Shown one piece after another: positions 46,888 to 55,139 of a stretch of 64,000 nucleotides of DNA. A program made the position numbers and the translations under genes. The notes beneath the pieces are model-generated. The model searched no databases. It was given only the letters and a program-made list of their open reading frames with translations, and was not told where the DNA came from. Position 1 is the stretch's first letter; every line of letters begins with the position of its first letter. The DNA is from Methylosinus sp. Ce-a6 (GTDB lineage Bacteria; Pseudomonadota; Alphaproteobacteria; Rhizobiales; Beijerinckiaceae): NCBI RefSeq assembly GCF_009811655.1, contig NZ_BGJX01000017.1, forward strand, positions 28,745-92,744, given 5' to 3'.

Positions 46888-48232
46888 GACCACTCCGATC
46901 GTTCGCTTCGCGCCGTCGCCGACGGGCCGCATCCATATCGGCAATGCGCGGCCGGCCCTGCTGAACTATTTGTATGCCCTGGCCCACCATGGAAGATTCG
47001 TGCTGCGATTCGATGACACCGATTTGGCCCGCTCGAGCGAGGAGTTCGCGCGGTCGATCGAAGTCGATCTCGCCTGGCTCGGCGTGCGGCCGGACGCGAC
47101 CGTGCGCCAGTCGCAGCGCGTCTCCCATTACGAGGCGGCGGCGGCTCGGCTCGAGGCCGCGGGCTTGCTCTATCCCTGCTACGAGACGCCGGAGGAATTG
47201 GAGAAGCGCCGTAAGCTTCAGCAGGCGCGCGGCTTGCCGCCGGTCTATGACCACGCCGCGCTGAAGCTTTCGGCCGAGGATCGCGCGCGGCTCGAGGCGG
47301 AGGGCCGCAAGCCGCATTGGCGTTTCAGATTGCCGCTCGGCGTCGTCGAATGGCGCGATCTCGTGCGCGGTCCCTGCGCCATCGACTGCGCCACGCTGTC
47401 CGATCCGGTGCTGCGGCGCGAGGACGGCAGCTTTCTCTACACGCTGCCCTCGGTCGTCGACGACATAGAGCTCGGGATCACCCATGTGATCCGCGGCGAG
47501 GATCATGTGACCAACACGGCGGTGCAGATCCGCCTGTTTCAGGCGCTCGCGCCGGAGCGCTCTATTCCCGTTTTCGCCCATCACAATCTGCTCGTCGGCG
47601 GGACCGGCGAAGCGCTCTCCAAGCGCACAGGATCGCTCGCCATCGCCGCGCTGCGCGAGGAGGGCTATGAGGCGCTCGCCGTGGCGGCGCTCGCCGTGCT
47701 CACCGGCTCGTCGGATAGCGTCCATGCGGTGCGCTCGCTCGCCGATCTCGCGCGCGAGTTCGATCTCGCGCATCTCTCGCGCAACGCCGCGCGCTTCGAT
47801 CCGGCCGATCTCGGCCCGCTCACCCATCGCACCCTGGCCGTTCTCGAATATGAGGATGTGCGCGAAAGGCTCGAGGCGCATGACATCGTCGGCTTCAAGG
47901 CCGAGCCCTTCTGGCGCGCCGTGCGCGGCAATCTCACGACATTCGCGGATGTGCTGAACTGGTGGCGCGTCGTCGAGGGGGAGATCGCGCCGGTCCGCGA
48001 GGACGAGGAATTTTTGGCCGAGGCGCTGGCGTTGCTGCCGCCGGAGCCCTGGGACGAGACGACCTGGTCCGCCTGGACGAGCGAAGCGAAAGCGCGCGCC
48101 GGCCGCAAGGGCAGGGCGCTGTTCCATCCGCTGCGCCTGGCGCTGACCGGCGCGGAGAACGGGCCGGAATTGTCGCTGCTGCTGCCGCTGATCGGCCATG
48201 CGCGGGCGGCGGCGCGACTCTCGGGCGCGTAA
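46886..48232 (+). CDS. gltX: Glutamyl-tRNA synthetase, alphaproteobacterial second type
   Basis: 448 residues from the ATG at 46886 (MTTPIVRFAPSPTGRIHIGN). Class I HIGH motif is HIGN, and the KMSKS-equivalent loop is GEALSKRTGSL. RPALLNYLYALAHHGRFVLR and FDDTDLARS are typical of the GltX2-like enzymes present beside GltX1 in many alphaproteobacteria; one of the pair charges tRNA-Glu, the other may misacylate tRNA-Gln for amidation. Which one this is cannot be told here. A long frame from 46676 has no family-like extension. No strong ribosome-binding site precedes the ATG. Confidence 0.9.
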   Translation: MTTPIVRFAPSPTGRIHIGNARPALLNYLYALAHHGRFVLRFDDTDLARSSEEFARSIEVDLAWLGVRPDATVRQSQRVSHYEAAAARLEAAGLLYPCYETPEELEKRRKLQQARGLPPVYDHAALKLSAEDRARLEAEGRKPHWRFRLPLGVVEWRDLVRGPCAIDCATLSDPVLRREDGSFLYTLPSVVDDIELGITHVIRGEDHVTNTAVQIRLFQALAPERSIPVFAHHNLLVGGTGEALSKRTGSLAIAALREEGYEALAVAALAVLTGSSDSVHAVRSLADLAREFDLAHLSRNAARFDPADLGPLTHRTLAVLEYEDVRERLEAHDIVGFKAEPFWRAVRGNLTTFADVLNWWRVVEGEIAPVREDEEFLAEALALLPPEPWDETTWSAWTSEAKARAGRKGRALFHPLRLALTGAENGPELSLLLPLIGHARAAARLSGA

Positions 48233-48272
48233 AAAAGCGCGCTCGCCGCATTTTGCGGGAGAGGGGGCGGAC

Positions 48273-48354
48273 GTCATCGCGAGGAGCGCAGCGACGAAGC
48301 GATCCAGGAGCCGCCCCACGGCGCTGGATCGCTTCGCCTTCGGCTCGCGATGAC
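48273..48354. repeat. Long hairpin repeat of the gtcatcgcgag type, copy 2
   Basis: gtcatcgcgaggagcgcagc with gacgaagcgatccag pairs with ctggatcgcttcgccttcgg and ctcgcgatgac around a short GC loop. It sits between gltX and a convergent secreted-protein gene. Confidence 0.85.
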
Positions 48355-48401
48355 GCCCGTGATTATGAAGTGATCAGTCGGAAATCGTTTAACGCCGTTG
48401 C

Positions 48402-48743
48402 TCAGAAGCACCGCACCTGCGCCTCGGCCTGGGCGCGGCGCAGCTCCTCGAGCGCCTCTTTGGCGAGGCGGGAGTTGCGGAACATGGAGCCGATCTGCCC
48501 GGGTTGCAGATCCATGCTCGCGACCGTCTCCGCCGCCACATAGCGATCATAAGGCAGGATCGAGGCGACGATGTCGATCGAGCAGGAGCATTGCTCCAGC
48601 GCTTGGCGCGTGTCGCCATTGGCTTTCATGCAGCCGAACACATAATCCGCGCGGACGGAGGTCGGGTAATCGTTGAGATCGGCGGCGCGCGCCGGAAGCG
48701 CGGCGGCGAGGGCGAGCAGAAGCGCGGCGGCGGGACGGAGCAT
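48402..48743 (-). CDS. Periplasmic hypothetical protein with a cysteine cluster
   Basis: 113 residues from the ATG at 48743 with signal peptide (MLRPAAALLLALAAALPARA). The mature part has Cys in VFGCMKANGDTRQALEQCSC and one near the C-terminus (VRCF). Helical, probably disulfide-bonded. The longer frame to 49337 runs antisense across the MarR gene and is rejected. No known function. Confidence 0.7.
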   Translation of the reverse strand: MLRPAAALLLALAAALPARAADLNDYPTSVRADYVFGCMKANGDTRQALEQCSCSIDIVASILPYDRYVAAETVASMDLQPGQIGSMFRNSRLAKEALEELRRAQAEAQVRCF

Positions 48744-48818
48744 GGGGACGATTCCTGCGGGAGAGGACATTCGAAGGCGTAGCGCAAGCGCGTGGAGAAC
48801 CGCAAGCGCGCTGCTCGC

Positions 48819-48847
48819 TTGACAGAAATGAATAGGAGTCCTAATAA
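48819..48847 (+). promoter_or_regulatory. sigma70-type promoter with overlapping operator for the MarR gene
   Basis: TTGACA at 48819-48824, a 17-nt spacer and TAATAA at 48842-48847. The perfect inverted repeat tagga-g-tccta (48833-48843) overlaps the spacer end and the -10 element. MarR proteins usually bind such palindromes in their own promoters. Transcription would begin about 48853-48856, at the start codon. Confidence 0.75.
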
Positions 48848-48855
48848 TAAAACCC

Positions 48856-49527
48856 ATGACGCCTTTCGACGCCATCTCGACCCCGCTCGCCCGCCGCCTG
48901 CGCGAAGGCCTGGACCGCATCGCCGCCGCCATGCGCGCCGATGAATGGGGCGTGGCGGAGGAGGCGGGCCTCACGCCCACGCAATTGCACGCGCTCACCT
49001 TCATCGCCGGGCGCGGCGAGGCGGGACTGCGTCTTCGCGCGGTGGCGGAACATCTCGGCGTCACCCAGCCCACCGCCACCGATTCGATCGCCGCGCTCGC
49101 GCGCAAGGGCCTCGTCGTCAAGCGGCCCGACCCAGATGACAAGCGCGCCGTCGCCATTCGCGTCACGCCGGCCGGCTGTGACGTCGTGCGCGCGATCGGC
49201 CTCGCCATGACGTCGGCCGAGAGGGCGCTGGAGACGCTGACGCCGCAGGAGCAGCAGACGCTTTTGGAGCTCGTCATAAAGACCATCCGCGCCTTGCAGC
49301 AGGCGAAGGCCATTCCGCCGCAGCGGCTCTGCGTCACCTGCCGGCATTTTCGCCCCTATGCGCATGAGGATGCGGAGCTGCCGCATCATTGCGCGCTCGT
49401 CGGCGCGGCGTTCGGCGGCCGCCATTTGCGGCTGGACTGCCCGGAACATGATCCGGCCCCGCCGCCAGCGCTCGAGGAGGCCTGGCGCGTCTTCGCGCGT
49501 CGCGCGCCGCGAGCGGCCGGTTCTTAG
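48856..49527 (+). CDS. MarR-family transcriptional regulator with a cysteine-containing C-terminal extension
   Basis: 223 residues. Winged helix: LRAVAEHLGVTQPTATDSIA (helix-turn-helix), ARKGLVVKRPDPDDKRAVAI (the wing with the Asp-x-Arg signature) and LTPQEQQTLLELVIKTIRAL (dimer helix). Usual MarR proteins end near here (about 145-150 residues). This one continues about 70 residues with Cys159, Cys162, Cys179 and Cys195 (CVTC, HHC, DC), which could bind a metal, an Fe-S cluster or form disulfides. No Shine-Dalgarno; the promoter position implies a leaderless mRNA. The TAG stop (49525-49527) is the first base triplet of repeat copy h. Confidence 0.9.
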   Translation: MTPFDAISTPLARRLREGLDRIAAAMRADEWGVAEEAGLTPTQLHALTFIAGRGEAGLRLRAVAEHLGVTQPTATDSIAALARKGLVVKRPDPDDKRAVAIRVTPAGCDVVRAIGLAMTSAERALETLTPQEQQTLLELVIKTIRALQQAKAIPPQRLCVTCRHFRPYAHEDAELPHHCALVGAAFGGRHLRLDCPEHDPAPPPALEEAWRVFARRAPRAAGS

Positions 49528-49628
49528 AGTCTTTTCATGTTTCATCGAAACATGAAAAGACTCTAAGCTTTTGTTTCGACGCGTTTCCGACGCCGAACCG
49601 GCGTCCGCTTCGGCTGGAAACGCTGTTA
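49525..49628 (-). repeat. Bipartite palindromic repeat, copy h
   Basis: Inverted orientation: tagagtcttttcatgtttca with perfect complementary arm to gactcta (module B), then agcttttgtttcga, then module A (cgcgtttccgacgccgaacc to gaaacgctgttag). It begins with the stop codon of the MarR gene. Confidence 0.92.
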
Positions 49629-49772
49629 GCGCCGGAGCCGTCGATGCATCGCTATTTCTCGAGGCGCAAGGGCATATGGCGCCGTCGCCGGAAACCGTTC
49701 GCGGCCTCGCAGAAAGGCGGCGCGCCATCCCATTTCGGCGCGCCGAAGGCAGGAGAGAGGAGGACCAAGGCC

Positions 49773-50009
49773 ATGGCGAAGAAAGCGACATTCTACCATG
49801 CGGGCTGCCCCGTCTGCGCGGATGCGGAGACGGCCTTCGCGAAATCGCTCGACCCAGATGTCTTCGACGTCGAGATCGTGCATCTCGGCCAGGACAAGGC
49901 CCGCCTCGGCGAGGCGGAGGCCGCGGGCGTCAAATCCGTGCCTGCTTTCGTCATCGACGGGCGCGCCTATCACATCAATTTCGGCGCCGATCTCGCCGCG
50001 CTGAAATAA
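49773..50009 (+). CDS. Thioredoxin/glutaredoxin-like protein with a CPVC motif
   Basis: 78 residues from the ATG at 49773, preceded by a strong Shine-Dalgarno (agagaggagg). The start MAKKATFYHAGCPVCADAET shows a thioredoxin-fold CPVC site, and GVKSVPAFVIDGRAYHINFG has the cis-Pro loop (SVPAF). It is a single-domain redoxin, likely cytoplasmic. It follows the cysteine-tailed MarR gene after a repeat, so a shared redox or thiol-stress context is possible. Confidence 0.85.
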   Translation: MAKKATFYHAGCPVCADAETAFAKSLDPDVFDVEIVHLGQDKARLGEAEAAGVKSVPAFVIDGRAYHINFGADLAALK

Positions 50010-50052
50010 TCCCGGGGCGCCCCCGCCGCTGTCACTTCGGCGACTCCGAAAC

Positions 50053-50089
50053 TGCCTCGCCGAGCGTAAGCTCGCGCGAGGCCTTTTTT
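50053..50089 (+). terminator. Rho-independent terminator after the thioredoxin-like gene
   Basis: gcctcgc (50053-50059) pairs with gcgaggc (50075-50081); an inner hairpin (gagc-gtaa-gctc) fills the loop, and a run of seven T (50083-50089) follows. Confidence 0.9.
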
Positions 50090-50106
50090 TATGCGAGGCT
50101 GCGACC

Positions 50107-50796
50107 ATGTCTGCGATGATCGAAACGATGTTCGCCGCAAAATCGCTCCTTCCGCTCGGCCCGCGCGACGCGCCGAGCGGCATCGTCAAAAGCGCGGCGC
50201 GCCCGCCTTGGCGCATTCTGCGCGACGGCCTCGAGGGCGATTCCCAGGGCGATTTGCGCAATCACGGCGGGCCGGAGAAGGCGCTCCATCATTATCCGCG
50301 CGACCATTACGACGCTTGGGCGGCGGAAGAGCCGGAACTCGTCGAGGCGCTCTCGGCGCCGCCGGCCTTCGGCGAGAATATTTCGACGATCGGCGTGACG
50401 GAGAGCGAAGTCTGCGTCGGCGACGTCTTTTCTTTCGGCTCCGCTTTGCTGCAGGTGAGCCAGGGGCGCCAGCCCTGCTGGAAGCTCAACGCCCGTTTCG
50501 CGCGGCCGAACATGGCGCGGCGCGTGCAGACGAGCGGGCGCACCGGCTGGTATTATCGCGTGCTGCGCGAGGGCGTCGCCGCGCCCGGCGATCGGCTGGC
50601 GCGAATCGAGCGGCCGCTGCCGGACTGGCCTTTGTCGCGGCTCAATGAATTGCTCTATCTGCGCACGCTCGACTTCGACGCGCTCGCGCAAATGGCCGAA
50701 TTGCGCGAGCTGGCGCCGTCATGGCGTGAGTTGGCCGCGCGGCGTCTCGCCAAAGGCGCCGTCGAGGATTGGTCCACGCGACTCACCGGCGCATGA
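50107..50796 (+). CDS. MOSC domain protein (YiiM-like)
   Basis: 229 residues. RDGLEGDSQGDLRNHGGPEK and ALHHYPRDHYDAW are the start of the MOSC beta-barrel. FGENISTIGVTESEVCVGDV and QVSQGRQPCWKLNARFARPN complete it, with the conserved Cys. The C-terminal helices are the 3-alpha domain. YiiM-type proteins use molybdenum cofactor to reduce N-hydroxylated compounds such as 6-hydroxylaminopurine. Complete by length. Confidence 0.88.
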   Translation: MSAMIETMFAAKSLLPLGPRDAPSGIVKSAARPPWRILRDGLEGDSQGDLRNHGGPEKALHHYPRDHYDAWAAEEPELVEALSAPPAFGENISTIGVTESEVCVGDVFSFGSALLQVSQGRQPCWKLNARFARPNMARRVQTSGRTGWYYRVLREGVAAPGDRLARIERPLPDWPLSRLNELLYLRTLDFDALAQMAELRELAPSWRELAARRLAKGAVEDWSTRLTGA

Positions 50797-50932
50797 CCGC
50801 GGGAACGCCGCGTGATCTGCGTCGTTCGAAACGAAGACCCGAAGGCTCCTCCTTCCGCGATGCGGCGAGCCGGGCAAAATCGCCGATCATCGAGGTCGCG
50901 CCGCGGCGGAGGATCGGGAGGAGGGCGTCCGA

Positions 50933-51844
50933 TCAATAATCGACGGCGACGAGATAGAGCCCATGCGGCGGCGCGACCTGGCCGCAGCGGGTGCGGTCCT
51001 TCGCCTCGAGCGCGGCGCGCAGATCGTCGGCGCTCCACTTGCCGGAGCCGATATGCTCCAGCGAGCCCGCCATGGAGCGCACCTGATTGTGCAGGAAGGA
51101 GCGCGCGCAGGTGATGATCTCTATGATGTCGCCCGCGCGCCGCACATCGAGCCGCTCCAGCGTGCGCAGCGGCGAATTGGCCTGACATTCCGTCGAGCGA
51201 AAGGTCGTGAAATCATGGCGGCCGACGAGCGCTTGCGCCGCCGCGTGCATGGCGTCGGCGTCGAGCGGGCGCTTTACATGCCAGGCGCGGCCGAGTTGCA
51301 GCGTGAGCGGCGCGCGGCGATTGTCGATCACATAACGATAATGGCGGCGGATCGCCGAGAAGCGCGCCTCGAATGTCGCGGCGACGCGGCGCGTCGCCAG
51401 CACGGCGATCGGGTCCGGCCGCAGATGGGCGTTGAGCGCGTCGCGCAGCCGGTCCTCCCGCCATTCGCGCGTCAGATCGACATGGCCGACCTGCCCCAGC
51501 GCATGGACGCCGGCGTCGGTGCGCCCGGCTCCGTGGACGACGCGCCGCGCGCCCGCTTCGAGCGCCGCGACCGCTTCCTCGAGCCGCTGCTGCACGGAGA
51601 CGCCATTCTCCTGCCGTTGCCAGCCGACGAAGGGCGCGCCGTCATATTCGATGGTGAGAGCGTAGCGATAGGTCGCAGCCGCGCGCGCCCCACCCTCCCC
51701 TTCAGGGGGAGGGTCGGACGGTGAAACCGTCCGGGTTGGGGTGAAATCCCGAGACTCGGGCGGCGCCGCCTCCGGCTCGCCTGCAGCGATCGACCTCCCC
51801 CTTCCAGCGGGAGGCGGGGCCGCGGCCCCCTGAATTTTCGCCAT
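50933..51844 (-). CDS. truA: tRNA pseudouridine synthase A
   Basis: 303 residues from the ATG at 51844. The catalytic Asp is in [34 protein letters not shown] starts the conserved domain at about residue 58, and NQVRSMAG is near the end. It isomerises U38-40 in tRNA anticodon arms. The ATG is 5 bp after the fmt stop. TruA of this group normally starts a few residues before the IEYDG motif; here about 50 extra residues (Pro/Ala/Gly-rich) are encoded by a palindromic repeat, see the findings. Confidence 0.93.
   Translation of the reverse strand: MAKIQGAAAPPPAGRGRSIAAGEPEAAPPESRDFTPTRTVSPSDPPPEGEGGARAAATYRYALTIEYDGAPFVGWQRQENGVSVQQRLEEAVAALEAGARRVVHGAGRTDAGVHALGQVGHVDLTREWREDRLRDALNAHLRPDPIAVLATRRVAATFEARFSAIRRHYRYVIDNRRAPLTLQLGRAWHVKRPLDADAMHAAAQALVGRHDFTTFRSTECQANSPLRTLERLDVRRAGDIIEIITCARSFLHNQVRSMAGSLEHIGSGKWSADDLRAALEAKDRTRCGQVAPPHGLYLVAVDY
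51690..51830 (-). repeat. REP-like palindromic insertion inside the truA 5' coding region
   Basis: ccctccccttcagggggagg (51697 onward) and gtcggacggtgaaaccgtcc (51714 onward) form two adjacent inverted repeats, and gttggggtgaaatcccgaga follows. On the other side, cctcccccttccagcgggag (51795 onward) is another hairpin. Such units are intergenic in related genomes; here they are translated as part of the TruA N-terminus. Confidence 0.75.
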
Positions 51845-51849
51845 TGCGG

Positions 51850-52779
51850 TTACGCCGCCAGCGTCTGGCCCGGCGCGAGCGGGCGGCCGCGCAGAAATTC
51901 GGCGATCCCCATCGGCGCCTTGCCGCCGCGCTGCGCTTCCACGAGCCTCACCGCCCCCTCGCCGCAGGCGATGAGGCCCTTGTCGTCGAGCACGGCGCCG
52001 GGGGCGCCCTCGCCCTGTTCGAGCTTCGTGCGCAGAACTTTCACGCGCTCGATTCCATGGCCGAAATCGCTCTCGAAGAAAGCGCCGGGGAAAGGCGACA
52101 GGCCGCGCACGAGATTGTGAATCTCGCGCGCCGGACGCCGCCAGTCGATGCGGCATTCGCTCTTGTCGATCTTCTGCGCATAGGTGACGCCCTCCTCCGC
52201 CTGCGGCGTGAAGGAGAGCGCGCCCTTCCCGAGATCGCGCAACGCCCCGGCCATCAGCTCGGCGCCGGCGGCGGCGAGCGCGTCGTGCAATTCGCCCGTC
52301 GTCATATCCTCGTCGATCGCGACGCGCGCGGTCGCGGCGACGGGGCCGGTGTCGAGGCCGGCCTCCATTTGCATCACCATCACGCCGGTCTCGGCGTCGC
52401 CGGCCATGACGGCGCGCTGGATCGGCGCCGCCCCCCGCCAGCGCGGCAGCAGGGAACCATGCAGATTGAGGCAGCCGAAACGCGGCGCGTCCAGCGCCGC
52501 CTGCGGCAGGATGAGCCCATAGGCGGCGACCGCTGCGACATCGGCGCGAAGATCGGCGAAAGCGCGGATCGTCTCTTCGTTCTTGAAGCTCTTGGGCGTG
52601 AAGACGGGGAGCGACAGACGCTCGGCCAGCCGATGCACGGGCGAGAGCTTCAAATCCATGCCGCGACCGGCCGGCGCCGGCGCGCGCGTATAGACGGCTA
52701 CGACCTCGTGTCCGTCGGCGACGATTTTCTCGAGCAGAGGCGCGGCGAAATCGGGCGTGCCCATGAAGACGACGCGCAT
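51850..52779 (-). CDS. fmt: Methionyl-tRNA formyltransferase
   Basis: 309 residues. [20 protein letters not shown] starts the Rossmann domain; [20 protein letters not shown] includes the active-site HxSLLP motif; the C-terminal OB-fold domain follows. It formylates initiator Met-tRNA. It sits 7 bp downstream of def and 5 bp upstream of truA, one operon. Confidence 0.95.
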   Translation of the reverse strand: MRVVFMGTPDFAAPLLEKIVADGHEVVAVYTRAPAPAGRGMDLKLSPVHRLAERLSLPVFTPKSFKNEETIRAFADLRADVAAVAAYGLILPQAALDAPRFGCLNLHGSLLPRWRGAAPIQRAVMAGDAETGVMVMQMEAGLDTGPVAATARVAIDEDMTTGELHDALAAAGAELMAGALRDLGKGALSFTPQAEEGVTYAQKIDKSECRIDWRRPAREIHNLVRGLSPFPGAFFESDFGHGIERVKVLRTKLEQGEGAPGAVLDDKGLIACGEGAVRLVEAQRGGKAPMGIAEFLRGRPLAPGQTLAA

Positions 52780-52786
52780 GAGGCCG

Positions 52787-53326
52787 TTACGCCTCGACCT
52801 TGTCGGCGACGGCCGGGGCGGCGCGCGCCGCGGCCTTGGCGAATTTCTTCACCACGCGCTCGCGCTTCAGGCGGGAGAGATGGTCGATGAAGAGGCCGCC
52901 CTCGAGATGGTCGATCTCGTGCTGGAGCACGGTGGCGAGCAATCCGTCGGCCTCGATCTGTTGGGTCATCCCCGCGCGGTCGAGATAGCGCACGCGCACG
53001 CGCGCCGGGCGCTGCACATCCTCGAAATAATCGGGGACGGAGAGGCAGCCCTCCTGATAGACGAAGAGCTCTTCGGAGACCCAGACGATCTGAGGATTGA
53101 TGAAAAACATCGGATTCTTCGGCTCGTCGCCGCGCGCGGCGTCGACGACGACGATGCGCTTGGGCACGGCGATCTGGATCGCCGCCAAGCCGACGCCGGG
53201 AGCCTCGTACATGGTCTCCAGCATATCGTCGAGAAGCTGCTGCAACTCGCCGTCGATCGTCGTCACGGGCTCGGAGACGAGCCGCAGACGCGGATCGGGC
53301 AGGGTGATGATGGGACGAATGGCCAT
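52787..53326 (-). CDS. def: Peptide deformylase
   Basis: 179 residues. The three metal and active-site motifs are present: [18 protein letters not shown], and [10 protein letters not shown]. It removes the formyl group from nascent proteins, the partner reaction to Fmt. First gene of the def-fmt-truA unit. Its C-terminal tail after residue 165 is Ala/Lys-rich. Confidence 0.96.
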   Translation of the reverse strand: MAIRPIITLPDPRLRLVSEPVTTIDGELQQLLDDMLETMYEAPGVGLAAIQIAVPKRIVVVDAARGDEPKNPMFFINPQIVWVSEELFVYQEGCLSVPDYFEDVQRPARVRVRYLDRAGMTQQIEADGLLATVLQHEIDHLEGGLFIDHLSRLKRERVVKKFAKAAARAAPAVADKVEA

Positions 53327-53596
53327 TTGCTGTCGCGCCTGAAGCTCTCTCGCGGTCGAGGTCTTTCGCGGTTTCTCGCCGTGGAAATAGGGATGCGCCC
53401 GGTCTCCGTCAAATGGACGCCGGCGCGGCTTTGTCGCAGATTATATTCCGCTTCCTCGCGCAATGTAAGCGCGATCGGCGGGCCCGCCGGGGCGATGGGT
53501 CGAAGGACAAAAGCCTGCAGCGCAGCGGCGCCATACAATGGCGCGGATTCGCGCCGAATTGAATCGGCGGCCGCCCGGCTTTAGAGATGACGCCGC

Positions 53597-54241
53597 ATGA
53601 CGAAAGATTTGTCGGAAGATTTCGCCCGCCTCTGTCTCGCGACGCCGCGCCTTGCCGAGGTCGAGGCCTTTCTACCGCGCCTTGCCGCCGCGCTCGCGGC
53701 CGCGGAGATCGCGAGCCTCTTGCTTCGCCTCGAGACGATCGCGGCGCCGGCGGCCGAGCGCGCCATCCGCGCGATCGCCGACATGGCGCAGCCGAAGGGC
53801 GTCGCTCTCATGATCGAGGGCGATCCGGAGCTCGTCTCGCGCTGCGGCGCGGACGGGCTGCATCTTTCCTATGACGAGAAGCGGCTCGCCGGGGCGGTGA
53901 AGCGCCTCTCGCCCGATTTCATCGTCGGCGTCGGCGGCCTTACGACGCGCGACGATGCGATGCGCGCAGGGGAGGCGGGCGCGGACTATCTCCTCTTCGG
54001 CGACGTCGGCGAAGAAGGCGAGGCGCTAACGCTGGACTGGACGGCGGAGCGCGTCGCCTGGTGGGCGGAGATTTTCAACACGCCCTGCGTCGCTTGGGCG
54101 AGGAGCCTCGCCGAGGTCGGTCCGCTCTCGGCGGCCGGAGCGGAATTCGTCCTTTTGGCGGAAGCGGTCTGGGACGATCCCCGAGGGGAGGCGGAAGCCA
54201 TGCGCGAGGCGGCGCGGCTCGTCCGGGAGGCCGGCCGATGA
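53597..54241 (+). CDS. thiE: Thiamine phosphate synthase family protein (ThiE-like)
   Basis: 214 residues. The TIM-barrel core shows the paired DGLHLSYDEKRLAGAVKRLS and FIVGVGGLTTRDDAMRAGEA regions, followed by GADYLLFGDVGEEGEALTLD. These resemble ThiE/TenI, which join the thiazole and pyrimidine phosphates. Some phosphate-binding residues of classical ThiE are changed, so a TenI-like role is possible. Its TGA overlaps the next gene's ATG (ATGA), so they are coupled. Confidence 0.72.
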   Translation: MTKDLSEDFARLCLATPRLAEVEAFLPRLAAALAAAEIASLLLRLETIAAPAAERAIRAIADMAQPKGVALMIEGDPELVSRCGADGLHLSYDEKRLAGAVKRLSPDFIVGVGGLTTRDDAMRAGEAGADYLLFGDVGEEGEALTLDWTAERVAWWAEIFNTPCVAWARSLAEVGPLSAAGAEFVLLAEAVWDDPRGEAEAMREAARLVREAGR

Positions 54242-55134
54242 ACGCTCGCCTGCTCTTCGCGCTCGCGCTCGCCCTTTTCGCCGGCGCGGCCCCGGCCGCC
54301 GAGCCGACGCCGCCTTCCGCCGATCTCGCCTTCGGCGCCTATCAGCGCGGCGATTATGTCGCCGCCATGGGCGAGGCCGAGAAGCGCCTCGCCGGAAATC
54401 CCAAGGACGCCGCGGCTCTGACTTTGATCGGCAGGCTCTATCTCGACGGACAGGGCGTCGCCCGCGACCGTGCGAAAGCGATGCAATGGTTCCGCCGCGC
54501 CGCCGACGCCGGCGGCAAGGACGCGGCCTATTTCTTCGGCGCGGCGGCGCTCACCGGCCGCGACATGGCGAAGGACCGCGCGCTCGCCCGCGCCTATCTC
54601 GAAAAGGCGCAGGACCATCCGGCGGCGCTCAATCTGCTCGGCGAGACGGCGCTCGAGAACGACGGCGCCGCGCCGGATTTCGCCAAGGCGCTCGGCTATT
54701 TCCGCCGCGCGGCCCAGCTCGGGGATTCCGACGCCGCCTATGCGCTGGCGCTGCTCTATAAGAACGGCCGCGGCGTTCCCGCCGATCCGGCCGAGGCGGC
54801 GAATTGGCTGCGCAAGGCCTCGGAGGCCGGCCATACGGCGGCGATGGTCGAATTCGCGATCATGGAGTTCAACGGCGTGGGCGTCGCGCGCGACCGACCC
54901 CATGCGGTGAAGCTGCTGCGGCAGGCGGCGGCGGCCGGCAATGTCGTCGCGCAGAACCGGCTGGCGCGACTGCTCGCCGAAGGGCTCGGCGTCGAGAAGA
55001 ATCATTCCGAGGCCATGCTCTGGAACAGCCGCGCCAAGGCCGCCGGCCTCGTCGACGCCAAGCTCGACGCGGCTTTGGAGGCGACGATCCCGCGGGCGGA
55101 AAAGCCGGCGCCGCCGGCTCCGGCCGCGAAATAG
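54238..55134 (+). CDS. Sel1-like tetratricopeptide repeat protein, exported
   Basis: 298 residues starting at the overlapping ATG 54238, with signal peptide (MNARLLFALALALFAGAAPA). Six or so Sel1-like repeats follow (LIGRLYLDGQGVARDRAKAM, QWFRRAADAGGKDAAYFFGA, FRRAAQLGDSDAAYALALLY, KNGRGVPADPAEAANWLRKA). Sel1 repeats mediate protein-protein contacts, often in the periplasm. It is likely co-transcribed with thiE and the esterase downstream. Confidence 0.88.
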   Translation: MNARLLFALALALFAGAAPAAEPTPPSADLAFGAYQRGDYVAAMGEAEKRLAGNPKDAAALTLIGRLYLDGQGVARDRAKAMQWFRRAADAGGKDAAYFFGAAALTGRDMAKDRALARAYLEKAQDHPAALNLLGETALENDGAAPDFAKALGYFRRAAQLGDSDAAYALALLYKNGRGVPADPAEAANWLRKASEAGHTAAMVEFAIMEFNGVGVARDRPHAVKLLRQAAAAGNVVAQNRLARLLAEGLGVEKNHSEAMLWNSRAKAAGLVDAKLDAALEATIPRAEKPAPPAPAAK

Positions 55135-55139
55135 ACGCC

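Noticed and set aside
48744..49337. N-terminal extension of the secreted protein at 48402 to 49337
   Set aside because: It would run antisense through the MarR gene and hide the clear signal peptide beginning at 48743.
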